This document shows, in pieces, positions 28,799 through 37,884 of a stretch of DNA of 64,000 nucleotides. Numbering within the stretch: position 1 is the first letter of the stretch; every line of letters begins with the position of its first letter. The translations under genes were made by a program, and so were the position numbers. The notes under the pieces are model-generated. The model was not told where the DNA came from and made no database searches. It saw only the letters and a program-made list of their open reading frames with translations. This DNA is from Woeseia sp034521225 (GTDB lineage: Bacteria > Pseudomonadota > Gammaproteobacteria > Steroidobacterales > Woeseiaceae): assembly GCA_034521225.1 (NCBI GenBank), contig JAXHMR010000009.1:9728-73727 (forward strand), read 5' to 3'.

Positions 28799-30068
28799 TC
28801 AGTAATTGTAGCGAAGCCGCAGCCAGGCATTGCTGCCATCCTGCAACTGGTTAAAAAAAGTGTGGTCATCCTCACCACCGAAAATATTCGCGCCAGCCAT
28901 AAAGGACCACTGATCGCTATAGCGCCATGTAAAGGCCAGCCTTACATAGAAGTCGTCATCACTGGGCGAATAAAAAGTGAACAGGGACCAGGTGTAGCGA
29001 TCCCGCCTCATCCGGTACGTCAGCCTGTTGGTCAGGACGTGCCGAAACTCGTCAGCCTCGAATGCCGGCACGGGCGAGTTATCGACCAGATCATCGTGAT
29101 CGAGCGTTAATTCCAGGTACGTACTGCAATCCGACGTTGAAGTTGGGCCAGGGCTCCCACTCGTAACCGGACAGGAACCGAAACTGGTCATTGGGAATAC
29201 GCGGATTCGAACCGTCACTATCGTCGCGGGACATGTACCAGGAAGTCTCGACATTAAACAGGCCGGGTCCGAACTGCCTCCGCAGACTGGCCCCGATTGC
29301 ACTCATCGGTGCAAATGTGGGTACCAGCGCTTCTGTTAATGCGCTCGGCTGTTTGAAATAGCCGCGATAAGCGTAAAGGGCGTATTCTCGTCCTTCGATG
29401 TTTCGAAAAATCCGCACTGCAAACTCGCCGTTCCCGAGCGATTCGCGCGGTGTTACCGCAGAAAATGGTGGCTTGGGTGCGACGTTTCCCCCTGCCACCG
29501 GCGAGAAAAACGAAAATCGCTCGCCGGTCAAATATACGTCCGGTTCAAAAACCGGCGTCCAGGCTAAATCGACGTTGGCCGCCTCCGAGTAGTGTGTGAG
29601 GCGAACGGCATCGCCTGGTGCCTTCAGATATTCATTATCCCGGCCGGCAAAAAATGACACGAAGTCCTTGGGAAAAAGATCGTTCAGAAAGACCAGGTCT
29701 CCCGTTCCCCAGGTTTGTACCTGGCGGCCAATCTTGACATCGGTGCTGCCGCCAACCGTGAACGCAACGGTTAGCTCACGAATGTCCCCAAATATCGTGT
29801 CTTCGATACCGTCGTACCCGGCATCGCCTTTGAATCCAATAGTCGCCTTGCCCGGCTGCCACTCGGTCTCGACGCGCCAGCGCAACTCCTGGAGAGTGTT
29901 GCGTGTTGACAGCAACGAGTCTTCGTCAAAGCGAGTACCAAGCCCGGTTTCGATAAACCCGGACCAGTTGCTCGCCTCCTCTTCGGTCTCCCACGCCTCG
30001 TCATCCCAGATGTCATCCTGACCATGAGTCAGCAATGGCATTAGCAGCAGTGGCAGAAAATACTTCAC
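28799..30068 (-). CDS. Outer-membrane beta-barrel protein partnered with MMPL permease (frameshifted)
   Basis: A secreted outer-membrane beta-barrel protein of about 420 residues, close to the DUF1302/alginate-export-like group. It begins at GTG 30068 with a short signal peptide (FLPLLLMPLLTHGQDD) and GFIETGLGTRFDEDSLL, then barrel strands such as ELTVAFTVGGSTDVKIGRQ, VQTWGTGDLVFLND and FPKDFVSFFAGRDNEYLKAP. A frameshift near 29110 separates FNVGLQY from LELTLDHDDL; the end RLRYNY is a normal terminal strand. The start lies a few bases after the stop of the LolA-like gene. An MMPL permease, a LolA-like protein and such a barrel form a recurrent export cassette, so it is probably the outer-membrane part. 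Confidence 0.75.
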
Positions 30069-30072
30069 ACCA

Positions 30073-30874
30073 TTACCTTGCGGGCGGCTCGAGCCATTCG
30101 CGCGGCGGGTTTCTGAGGGATCGCTCCGTGAAAACGTCCGCAGGAAAATTCCAACGTCATAGGCAATATGGCGGAACTGCATATCAGTCTGCCCCCCGCT
30201 TTGGACATCAGTGACCCGGCTTACGGTCACCGTCGGGATCCCGTCGATCACGTCCGTTTCGAAAACTTCGATACGCCGATAAACGTTGCCGGCGGTATCG
30301 CTGTATTCGATTTTCATCGGGAGATACGTTTCCCTGTCAATCCAGGTGGTATAGCTGGCAAACTCCACGCTTTGCGGATCCAACGGCTCATGCCTGAGGA
30401 CATAGTATTCGTCGTTAACTTCCTGCACTTCGTGCGCGTCATCCGTCGGACGCCTGCCTGAGACGTCTTCGTAGTAATAATGCGCACCCACAAAACTTGT
30501 GCGTTTGTCGCCGGCGGAAATTCGCTTGACGAGATCCAGTCCGGGCAAATACAGCCAGCGATCATCGTCCCGGTCGGTGTGCTTGTTAACCAGGAAAACC
30601 GTTCCCGAACATCGGACGGCTGACTGAAAATGACAAGAAACTGCTGGTCTCCGCCCTCTTCGACGTCGCGTCGCAACACGGTGAACTGGCGGCGCTGCCG
30701 CCTGCCCTGCGCATCGCTGATGATCATGCGAACTTCGGAACGACCATCGTCACCACCGTAATAGGCAGCAAGATTGGCGCGTTCAACAATATCGTCCGCA
30801 TTCGGATCACTCTCCGCCCAAACAGCCGATGGAGCCATCAATGCTGAAAGGATTAATAGAAATATTCGATTCAT
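30073..30874 (-). CDS. LolA-like outer-membrane lipoprotein-sorting family protein (frameshifted)
   Basis: A periplasmic protein of about 265 residues in the outer membrane lipoprotein-sorting (LolA/LolB-like fold) family that accompanies MMPL permeases. ATG 30874 follows AAGGAG. The signal peptide is LLILSALMAPSAVWAES; then come NADDIVERANLAAYYGGDD and RSEVRMIISDAQGRRQRRQ typical of the family. A shift near 30590 joins IFSQPSDVRE to TVFLVNKHTDRDDD, and a lost T in a T-run near 30135 restores FPADVFTERSLRNPPREW before a TAA at 30073. WLYLPGLDLVKRISAGDKR and the SFVGAHYYYEDVSG strand are also typical. It probably carries a hydrophobic substrate between the permease and the outer membrane; the substrate is not known. 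Confidence 0.78.
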
Positions 30875-30899
30875 ACAACAATCTCCTTTTTGGTTCTGA

Positions 30900-33487
30900 T
30901 CATGCTGCTTCCGCCTTCGGTTCCGAAAATGCACCGATCTTTCTCTCTTCCGGAAACAGCCATCCTCCAGCCCACGACATGACCGCCGGCAACAGGATCA
31001 GGGTACTAACGCCGGACAACGCCATGATCGCCGCCATGAATGCTCCGACTGTGATGTAGGGCACCAAAGGTGCGAAGAACAGCGGCGTAAAGCCGATTGC
31101 AATGACAATTGCATTCCGGGCAATGGCTCGCGCCGGTTCCTCGAACACCTTTTCCATCGCCGAGGAAAAAGACCCCGTCGCCGCTATTGCTGACCGGCTG
31201 CGCTCGATAAAGTGAATGGCGAAATCAATGGACAGACCCAGCGTCAATGACGACAGCACAGCAATCGGCATGTCGTCATCCTCTGCCTACCCAGCCAATG
31301 ATTCCATAGACGCCGGCTATCGTCAGTGTCAGCGGTATCATCGCGAGAAGACCCAATCGCAGGCTGCGGAACAATATCGCCATCATCACAAACACGACGA
31401 GAAAGGCTCCCATCAGGCTGCCCAGCATTCCCTTCACCATCGCGTCCTGCCAGACGACATTGATATAGGTCTTGCCGGCCCAGCGTACGTCAACATCCGA
31501 AGACAGCGGATTCGCTGCGAGGTAGTCATCGAGAGCCCGCACCACCTGGCTCATATTCCTGGTTGTCGCCACTGTTCAGCTGCAGCCAGATCGCTGTCGA
31601 TGAATAATCCGGGGTTACCATGTGCCACAGGTCCTGCGGCCGATGCGACGACTGGTACTGGAGCAGTGTCTGTGCAACTCCCGGTATCGATTCCGGTACT
31701 CGATAGTCGTCCTCAGCCCCGCTGCGAAGCTCCCGGTTAACGACTTTTACAACGTCCGGCAGCGCGTTCGTTTTGCCAACATGGCCCGAGCTTTCAAGCG
31801 CTCGCTGTATGTCTTCTATTCGGCGCAGGACTTCCGGCCGCTGGAAATACTTGGCCGAGACTTGCGCGTTCTCGGCCAGCTGCTGTAGCTCGGCCAATCG
31901 CTCTTCAACATCCGGGTCTACTGCTGCGAACAGTACGTCATCTGTCACTGCGATCAGGCTGCCAAAATACTCTCCCAGCTCACCGGAATCCGCGTTCAGT
32001 GCCTCCCGGATAGCACTGATTCCTGGTGCATCGATACCATCGAGAAGTGTCTTTGCTTCCCCGAGAAACGATGTGAGTGCATCCGCGTCGTTGTGAGTCA
32101 GGACTACAAACGCGTCGTAGGTTCCGGCGAAATGTTCGTTCAGAACAGTATCTGCGATACGGATGGGATGACTGGTCTTGAACCACCGAACCGGATTGTC
32201 GTTGATCTCGATCCGGGCAATTCCGGCAATGCTGACCACAAGCAAAACCATAGCAAAGGCCGTGAACAACCGGCCCCTACTCAAGGCTACCCGCCCGGCG
32301 GACCGCAACGTGCGCGACAGCAGTGTCTGCCGGTGCGGCGTCCTTGCCCTTGATGCCAGTTTTTTCAGCGATGCGGGACTCATTCTGGCGATATAGGCAG
32401 GAATCAGTACGATGGTCAGCAAAAATGCCAGCAGGATGCCGAATGCAACGAAAGCGCCGAACACCTGCACCGGAGGAATCGGCGTCAGCAAGAGGGACAG
32501 AAACCCGACTGCCGAAGTCAGCGACGTGAACAGCATGGGCGTGAAAAGATGACCGACGACTCTTGAAATAACTGTCTTCGCATCGTCCTCCGGGCCATAG
32601 GTATCTGCGAACTCCGACATGATGTGCACGGAATCCACCACCGCGATAGGCATCAGGAAGATCGGGATCATCGAACTCATGATATGGACGGTGAATCCAA
32701 AACCGGTCAGCAACCCCATCGTGATGATCACCGTTGCCATCGCTACCAGCATCGGCGCAGTGACGAACGCTGCGCTTCGGAAGAAATAGAGCATCAGCAG
32801 GAATATCATCAGGCCTGCCAACGGCGCCGAAATACCCATTTGCACGAACATGTTGTGGCCGAATGTATCTTCGGCGACCGGCAGGCCGGTAATATGAATC
32901 TCGTCATCGACGCCAAGTTCTGCCGCGATTTTGCTGATCTCGAGAGACAAAGGATGACTTAAGTCTTTACTTGCAATTGGCACGTAAATAGCCGCAGCCT
33001 TACCGTCGCTGGAAACGACTGTATCCATAAGCAGCGGTAACCGGCTGACCTTGTCGCGAATCTCATGCGCCTGATCGAGGGTGGCAGGCGCTTCCTTCAT
33101 CATCCATTCGAACCGGATGGTGCCCGGCCCTTCCTGCGAAATGTTATCGACCACGGACAGTGACATCAGGTCCGGCCCGATGACACCGTCGAGCGCCAGG
33201 ATCGAATCGCTCAGACTGTGCAATGCGGACAGGGATTCCGGATTGTAGATGCCGTCCGGGTGATCCTCATTGACGATGCCGACAACGATCGCGTCATGCA
33301 GTGTGAACCGCTGCTCCACCTTGTTGTGAAACACGCGGTCCTGCTGCTCCGCGGAAAGCATATTCTCCGGATCCGTATCGATCTGGATACGGGAGATCAA
33401 CGCACCGATCAGTATCGTCAATGCCAGCACGATGACATAGACGGTCCTCGGCCTCTCGGTTGAAAATCGTGTCAAGGCACCCCTCAT
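30900..33487 (-). CDS. RND/MMPL-family exporter permease (two frameshifts)
   Basis: An inner-membrane RND-superfamily permease of about 860 residues with 12 helices. It follows the MMPL/HpnN pattern: helix 1 TVYVIVLALTILIGALI, a periplasmic loop beginning TDPENMLSAEQQ, then the sterol-sensing-like helices SAPLAGLMIFLLMLYFF, MSSMIPIFLMPIAVVDSVH and LTSAVGFLSLLLTPIPPVQ. The second half repeats the plan (MGAFLVVFVMMAILFRSLRLG and LTLGLSIDFAIHFIERSRS). Shifts near 31560 and 31275 split the second half. The ATG overlaps the stop of the sulfide:quinone reductase gene by four bases (ATGA at 33484-33487). It probably exports a lipid or hydrophobic compound with the two downstream envelope proteins. 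Confidence 0.85.
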
Positions 33488-34767
33488 TGTGTGGGTTCCT
33501 TGAGCCTGGTAGCACCGAGGAGTTTCAGGACCGTCTTTTCATAATAGGGCTCGGTCTTTGCCGCCCGCACCTTGTGCAGGAAGTATTTTTCGTACGCCAC
33601 CTTGGCAAAGTGCACCCACTTGCCGCGTGATGCCCAGTTGGTATTGCGCGGGGGAATCTGTGGCAAGGCAACGAAGGCAACACCACTGTCACCAAAGTCC
33701 GCCAGGCAGACGGCGTTCCAGGTAGCACGCGTTTCCGGCGACTTTCCATCCAGAGCATTAATGATATTATGCGTTGTCGCGGTCACCATTGATTCAATCA
33801 TATAACCGGTTTTCGGAGCCCCCGTAGGCACGGGTGTCGGTCCGACCGGGGGAATTGCCACGCAAACGCCTACCGCGTAAATATTCTGGAACCTCGGATT
33901 TCGTTGGTATTCGTCGATCAGGATAAATCCACGCGGATTCGTCAGTCCTTCAATACCAATCACCGCATCGATGCCCTTGAAGGCTGGCAGGATCATCGCA
34001 TGCTGAAAGGGCAGCTCCTGTTCCTTGATGCCCTTTCCATCGGCATCCACTTCAGTGAAGGTCAAATTGCCGTCGCTGACACCGGTGATCTTTGCATTGC
34101 AGGTCCAGTGAATGTGCCGGTCGCGGAACTCCGACTCCATCAATCCTTTGGTATCGCCCACCCCGTCCAGGCCAAGATGGCCGATATAGGGCTCCGGCGT
34201 GACGAAATGCATTGGCACGCGGTCGCGTATCTTGCGCTTCCTGAGCTCGGTATCGAGGATAAAGGCATACTCGTAGGCTGGACCGAAGCAGGATGCGCCC
34301 GCGGCAGCACCGACTACGACGGGGCCTGGATTGGCGGCGAGCTTCTCAAAGTCCGCATACGCCTGAATGGCATGACCAGTCTTGCAAATCGACTGCGTAA
34401 AGCCGCCGTCGGGACCGAGGCCGGGCACTTCATCGAATGCGAGCTTCGGGCCGGTGCAAAGTACGAGAAAATCGTAGTCGAGCGATTCGCCATCGTTCAA
34501 CTCAATGCAGTTTTTGTCGGGATAAAGCCGTTTGACTCCCTGACTGTAGAACTCGATATCGTGCTTTTGCATGACACGCTGCAAATCAACGGTCATTTGC
34601 TCAGGCTTGCGCCAGCCAACGGCTACCCAGGGATTGGACGGCGTGAACTCGAACCGGTCGGAATCGCTGACTACAACGACACGGTGCTGCCGCCCCAGCT
34701 CTTTATGGAGTTCGTAAGCCTGTGAGATGCCGCCGATCCCGGCGCCCATAACGATAATTGTGGCCAT
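33484..34767 (-). CDS. Sulfide:quinone oxidoreductase-family flavoprotein
   Basis: A 427-residue FAD-dependent pyridine-nucleotide-disulfide-fold enzyme of the sulfide:quinone reductase family, which oxidises sulfide at the membrane and passes electrons to quinone. The dinucleotide motif is VMGAGIGGISQAYEL at the N-terminus; GWRKPEQMTVDLQRVMQKHD, VVGAAAGASCFGPAYEYAF with its Cys and VGVCVAIPPVGPTPVP with another Cys are all typical of SQR. The ATG at 34767 follows AAGGGAG. The gene is intact and is coupled to the RND permease gene by a four-base overlap, and a BigR/SqrR-type repressor is divergent. The subtype and the acceptor of sulfur were not determined. Confidence 0.83.
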   Translation of the reverse strand: MATIIVMGAGIGGISQAYELHKELGRQHRVVVVSDSDRFEFTPSNPWVAVGWRKPEQMTVDLQRVMQKHDIEFYSQGVKRLYPDKNCIELNDGESLDYDFLVLCTGPKLAFDEVPGLGPDGGFTQSICKTGHAIQAYADFEKLAANPGPVVVGAAAGASCFGPAYEYAFILDTELRKRKIRDRVPMHFVTPEPYIGHLGLDGVGDTKGLMESEFRDRHIHWTCNAKITGVSDGNLTFTEVDADGKGIKEQELPFQHAMILPAFKGIDAVIGIEGLTNPRGFILIDEYQRNPRFQNIYAVGVCVAIPPVGPTPVPTGAPKTGYMIESMVTATTHNIINALDGKSPETRATWNAVCLADFGDSGVAFVALPQIPPRNTNWASRGKWVHFAKVAYEKYFLHKVRAAKTEPYYEKTVLKLLGATRLKEPTQ

Positions 34768-34809
34768 GCTCTGTGCTCCCTTGCCAAACCTGGTGCGCGT
34801 AACCAAGAT

Positions 34810-34860
34810 ATTATAAATCACTAATTTAGTAAAGCCTAATTTCTTGTTTTCTAATTTACA
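34810..34860. promoter_or_regulatory. Candidate sulfide-responsive operator: three 15-bp-phased CTAATTT repeats
   Basis: The divergent gap holds CTAATTT three times at 34821, 34836 and 34851, exactly 15 bases apart. The first copy is inside a palindrome ACTAATTTAGT (34820-34830). A perfect minus-strand -10 hexamer TATAAT (34810-34815) serves the sulfide:quinone reductase gene, and the repeats sit directly upstream of it. BigR/SqrR repressors bind AT-rich sites like this, and the divergent ArsR gene is the obvious binder. Confidence 0.55.
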
Positions 34861-34930
34861 TGATATAGTTTGGCTTGAGTTTTCCTATACGTGGAAAACG
34901 CAGTATTCGGCGAATTGGGCGCAGACCTTG

Positions 34931-35293
34931 GTGAAAACCACAAATAGTTCGGAACAACAGGCACTTGGCGGAATGCGGGCCGCCGATATGCGGGCTCACG
35001 CCGAGGATGCCGCCGGCCTGATGAAGGCGCTCGGCAACGAAAGCCGCCTGATGATCCTGTGCCTTCTGGCCGAAGGTGAACGATCGGTCGGCGAGCTGGA
35101 CGCCATGATGCCGCTCAGCCAGTCGGCGCTATCGCAACACCTCGCCAAGCTTCGCGCCCAGGGGATGGTCGCGACCCGCCGCGAATCACAGACCATTTTC
35201 TATTCGCTGGCGCGCGGTCCGGCAGAGCGGATCATTCACCTGCTGCACGATGTCTTTTGCTCTACCGGTGCGGCCGCGCAGGATTCGCAATAG
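34931..35293 (+). CDS. ArsR-family repressor of BigR/SqrR type (persulfide sensor)
   Basis: A winged-helix repressor of about 120 residues. The core LMKALGNESRLMILCLLAEGE, DAMMPLSQSALSQHLAKL and TRRESQTIFYSLARGPAE match the BigR/SqrR subgroup. The two cysteines used by SqrR to sense sulfane sulfur are in place: one in MILCLL and one near the C-terminus in HDVFCSTG. No metal-binding ELCVCD motif is present, which argues against an arsenic or cadmium sensor. The start is uncertain: GTG 34931 has a poor ribosome site, and an ATG at 34973 (GGCGGA upstream) is an alternative. It diverges from the sulfide:quinone reductase gene across the repeat-bearing operator, so autoregulation and control of that operon by persulfide are likely. 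Confidence 0.82.
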   Translation: MKTTNSSEQQALGGMRAADMRAHAEDAAGLMKALGNESRLMILCLLAEGERSVGELDAMMPLSQSALSQHLAKLRAQGMVATRRESQTIFYSLARGPAERIIHLLHDVFCSTGAAAQDSQ

Positions 35294-35332
35294 CCTTCCG
35301 GTTGCGCGCCCGGCCGCTGCACGTCAGCGAAA

Positions 35333-35388
35333 CTGGCCCGCATTCATCACCGATTTCGCGGGTAAGATCGGTGACGGATGCGGGCCAG
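35333..35388. terminator. 22-bp-stem inverted repeat between convergent genes
   Basis: Two 22-base arms (35333-35354 and 35367-35388) beginning CTGGCCCGCAT are complementary except at two positions and enclose a 12-base loop. The repeat lies between the convergent arsR-type and VIT-family genes, where a bidirectional terminator would be expected. No T-run follows on either strand, so a palindromic repeat element is an alternative. Confidence 0.55.
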
Positions 35389-35400
35389 ATGTGATGCTCG

Positions 35401-36162
35401 CTACCCGGCCTCTGTGATTCCGAAAAAGTCGCGCAGTACCGAGCCTGCCGCATAGGCCAACAGCCCCGCCATCGAGCCCGCCATCATGGTTTCCAGGCCA
35501 AACCGCAACCGCCGATCGTTTAGTACATGGCCTTTGAGTACGCCCACTGCGAAAAATGCGGCCAGGGACATGACGACACTGGCCGGAAATACCTGCGCCG
35601 GGGTAAGCGACGTGATCATGAAAGGCAGCAGCGGAATCAGGCCGACGGCGATAAACGCAAAAAAGGTGGCGAGTGCGGACAACCACGGATGCGGTACTTC
35701 AAGAGCCAGGCCATGTTCCTCGACCAGCATCGTGTCAACCCACGATTCCACATCGGACGTGATCGTCGCGACGATATCGTCGAGTGTTGCACCCGAGAAT
35801 CCCTTGGCCACAAAGATTTGCCGGATTTCTTCAACCTCTCCTTCCGGAAACCGTGCAATATGGTCGTATTCCTCGCGGCGCGTCTTCTGCAACTGATCTT
35901 CACGAGTGCGCCCACTTTGGTAATTGCTGACCGCCATGCTGAATCCGTCGGCCAGCAGATTTGCAAGCCCGAGTACTATCGCGACTGTCGGCGGAAATTT
36001 TGCGCCGACGGCACCGGCGACTACAGCAAGCGTCGTAACGCAGCCGTCGATTGCACCAAGTACGGCATCGGCGAGATAACTGTGACTTACCGGCGCGGCC
36101 AGCCTGCGGCTGATTGCTTCCGGCTCGTGTTCCTCATGCAGTGCCTGCCGGGAGTCGGGCAT
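35401..36162 (-). CDS. VIT1/CCC1-family iron/manganese transporter
   Basis: A 253-residue inner-membrane protein of the VIT1/CCC1 family, which moves Fe2+ or Mn2+ out of the cytosol. Helix 1 carries LADAVLGAIDGCVTTLAVVAG, the family signature with its Asp/Gly pattern, and helix 2 reads TVAIVLGLANLLADGFSMAVSNY. A cytoplasmic metal-binding stretch rich in Glu follows (REEYDHIARFPEGEVEEIRQIF), then three more helices. Length and topology are normal and the gene is intact. Its neighbours are a Usp gene upstream on the same strand and the sulfide regulator. Iron detoxification alongside iron-rich respiratory enzymes is a reasonable inference. Confidence 0.88.
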   Translation of the reverse strand: MPDSRQALHEEHEPEAISRRLAAPVSHSYLADAVLGAIDGCVTTLAVVAGAVGAKFPPTVAIVLGLANLLADGFSMAVSNYQSGRTREDQLQKTRREEYDHIARFPEGEVEEIRQIFVAKGFSGATLDDIVATITSDVESWVDTMLVEEHGLALEVPHPWLSALATFFAFIAVGLIPLLPFMITSLTPAQVFPASVVMSLAAFFAVGVLKGHVLNDRRLRFGLETMMAGSMAGLLAYAAGSVLRDFFGITEAG

Positions 36163-36200
36163 GGATTCACCGTGTGCCAGGAGTCTGGGCGTTAAACCGA

Positions 36201-37124
36201 TTAACCCGGCCTGAGAACGAGAAGATCGCAGGAAACATGGTCCATGACACTCTCCGCCGTGCTGCCGATCACCGCTCGCTTGAGCTTGGTCCGCGCAATG
36301 GCTCCGAGCACAACCAGCGAAATACCAAGTTCGGCAATGACGCCTGGCAGTGTTGTCCGGACAGGACCGCTCGTCAGCACGCGCCGCTCTTTTGCAATCC
36401 TGAACTTGTCCGCCAGCGCATTAAATGCAGCCTCATGGTCCGCCTTTGCGCGTGCACTGATCTCGTCAATCGGCAGCTCCTGCGGCTTGAGCGCCCATGT
36501 GGCAGCGTGACCAACCGGTACCAGCGGATTGAAGGAATGAAACGCGTAAAACTCCGCTTTCAGCGAGTCGGAGAGTACCTTGCCTGTCATCAGGATGTCG
36601 AGATCCAGTGACTCGGGCTGGTCGTGCTCCCGGACAGGGTCGACACAGGCCAGCAGCCGCGTACGACCTCCAAATGACGTATCGGTTTTGACCAGCCACA
36701 GCGGCAAAGGGCATTTGCGAATCAGGCGCCAGTCGGTATTTGTGAGCAGCGCCCGTTCAATGGCGGTGTGGTAATGCGTCTCCTTGACGACCAGGTCAGC
36801 GCGCCAGCGCTGTGCTTCGGCAATGATGCTGTCCGGCAGGTTCTGGTGCCACTCCGCACTGGCAGTTACGGTATGCCCGTCCGCCCGCAAATTGTCTGCC
36901 AGGCCGTCGAGGCGCCGCTGCAGGCCCTCAATTGCCGCTTTACTGAAGGATGCACCGACCTGTCCATAATCCGCCGCAATATCCGTAAGATAAGCGTAGT
37001 ACCAGGAAATATACAGGCGTAGCTCAGCGTTGAACGTTGTCGCCAGCATGGCTGCCCGAGCCAGCGCAGGCTGCTCATCCTGGGTAGGATCGATAATACA
37101 AAGTATTCGTTTCGGCGCTTTCAT
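36201..37124 (-). CDS. Tandem-domain universal stress protein (UspE-like), copy 3
   Basis: The third UspE-like protein in the window, 307 residues and more divergent than copies 1 and 2. Domain 1 begins RILCIIDPTQDEQPALARAA and ends LTNTDWRLIRKCPLPLWLV; domain 2 begins LLACVDPVREHDQPESLDLD and ends VLGAIARTKLKRAVIGSTAES. The alternation of the two domains is that of UspE. The gene is intact and precedes the VIT-family gene by about 40 bases on the same strand. Its ATG overlaps the stop of a 69-codon open frame upstream (ATGA at 37121-37124), which suggests translational coupling if that frame is real. Confidence 0.87.
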   Translation of the reverse strand: MKAPKRILCIIDPTQDEQPALARAAMLATTFNAELRLYISWYYAYLTDIAADYGQVGASFSKAAIEGLQRRLDGLADNLRADGHTVTASAEWHQNLPDSIIAEAQRWRADLVVKETHYHTAIERALLTNTDWRLIRKCPLPLWLVKTDTSFGGRTRLLACVDPVREHDQPESLDLDILMTGKVLSDSLKAEFYAFHSFNPLVPVGHAATWALKPQELPIDEISARAKADHEAAFNALADKFRIAKERRVLTSGPVRTTLPGVIAELGISLVVLGAIARTKLKRAVIGSTAESVMDHVSCDLLVLRPG

Positions 37125-37330
37125 TGATTCAGTTCCTGCTCCGTTGTCCAGGCCGTGGTTGCGTGCCGCAGGCTATCGCCAACCGCGCGCATACCTGGCC
37201 AGCCACTGCAAATGCCGTCCACATGCAGGTGTCGGGTCCTGCGTCTATCGGGCACAAACCGGCTCCGCACCTCCGACCCCGGCAGAGCGCTGCACAGAGT
37301 GACAAGGGCTATTGTGAGCAGCGGCAACAC
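37121..37330 (-). CDS. Possible small secreted protein coupled to usp copy 3
   Basis: A 69-codon frame from GTG 37330 that ends in a four-base ATGA overlap with the Usp start. The N-terminus (VLPLLTIALVTLCSALPGSE) resembles a signal or lipoprotein leader, and the rest is basic and His-rich with no recognised domain. A ribosome site is not visible. The exact stop/start overlap is the main argument in favour. From 37331 to 37527 no gene is seen. Confidence 0.3.
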   Translation of the reverse strand: MLPLLTIALVTLCSALPGSEVRSRFVPDRRRTRHLHVDGICSGWPGMRAVGDSLRHATTAWTTEQELNQ

Positions 37331-37527
37331 GCCGGGCGCAAAACAATGCTGCAGAATTCAGATGCGCCGTAGGACTTGCGGCTGTCAGGACAGAGAGCGG
37401 ACCTCAGGGAGCTGTCCCTGCCCTCGGGGATCACGCGCTGAAGGCTCCGGGCTGGGAGTCTGGGCGGTAGAAGCCGAATGGGCTGCGGTGCGGGAAGCGC
37501 TCTGGTCCGTCAGTGCAACGTTAAAGC

Positions 37528-37884
37528 TTACTCTTCAGCCAGCGCTCCAATGACGTATTCCTCCAGCTCCGCCCAGGCTGCGGGGCTGTGATCGCGACCG
37601 TATCCCTTGGTTCGCATTCCCTTTGTAGCCTCCGTGCCGCACCAGGGAAGAATAACGGCCGCCGGCGTCGGGTGGTATGGCAGGTAATCCGTCAGATCGT
37701 AGACCTTACCCTCGATTGCCATCCAGCAATCCTGTTCAGTGGCGTGTTCGGCTACTTGCGCCAGCGTAACGGCAGGCAGTGCCTGTGCTTCGTCATGTGA
37801 CGCTGATACCAGCTGGTTGGTCGACAGAAGCGTCGCGATGCTTGCCCAGAACGCGACAAACGCGGTGTAAGTCAGTTTCTTCAT
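37528..37884 (-). CDS. Secreted cytochrome b5-like heme-binding protein
   Basis: A 118-residue exported protein with a cytochrome b5-like heme/steroid-binding domain. An N-terminal signal segment (AFVAFWASIATLLSTNQLVSA) precedes TLAQVAEHATEQDCWMAIEG, KVYDLTDYLPYHPTPAAVI (first axial His in YHPTP) and GYGRDHSPAAWAELEEYVIG (second His candidate). The canonical HPGG is changed to HPTP, as seen in some bacterial members. The ATG overlaps the stop of the ferric-reductase-like gene (ATGA at 37881-37884), so the two products probably form an electron-transfer pair across the inner membrane. Confidence 0.8.
   Translation of the reverse strand: MKKLTYTAFVAFWASIATLLSTNQLVSASHDEAQALPAVTLAQVAEHATEQDCWMAIEGKVYDLTDYLPYHPTPAAVILPWCGTEATKGMRTKGYGRDHSPAAWAELEEYVIGALAEE

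Noticed and set aside
34931..35293. Arsenic or cadmium sensor identity for the ArsR-family protein
   Set aside because: The ELCVCD-type metal site is absent, while the SqrR/BigR cysteine pair and the neighbouring sulfide:quinone reductase are present.
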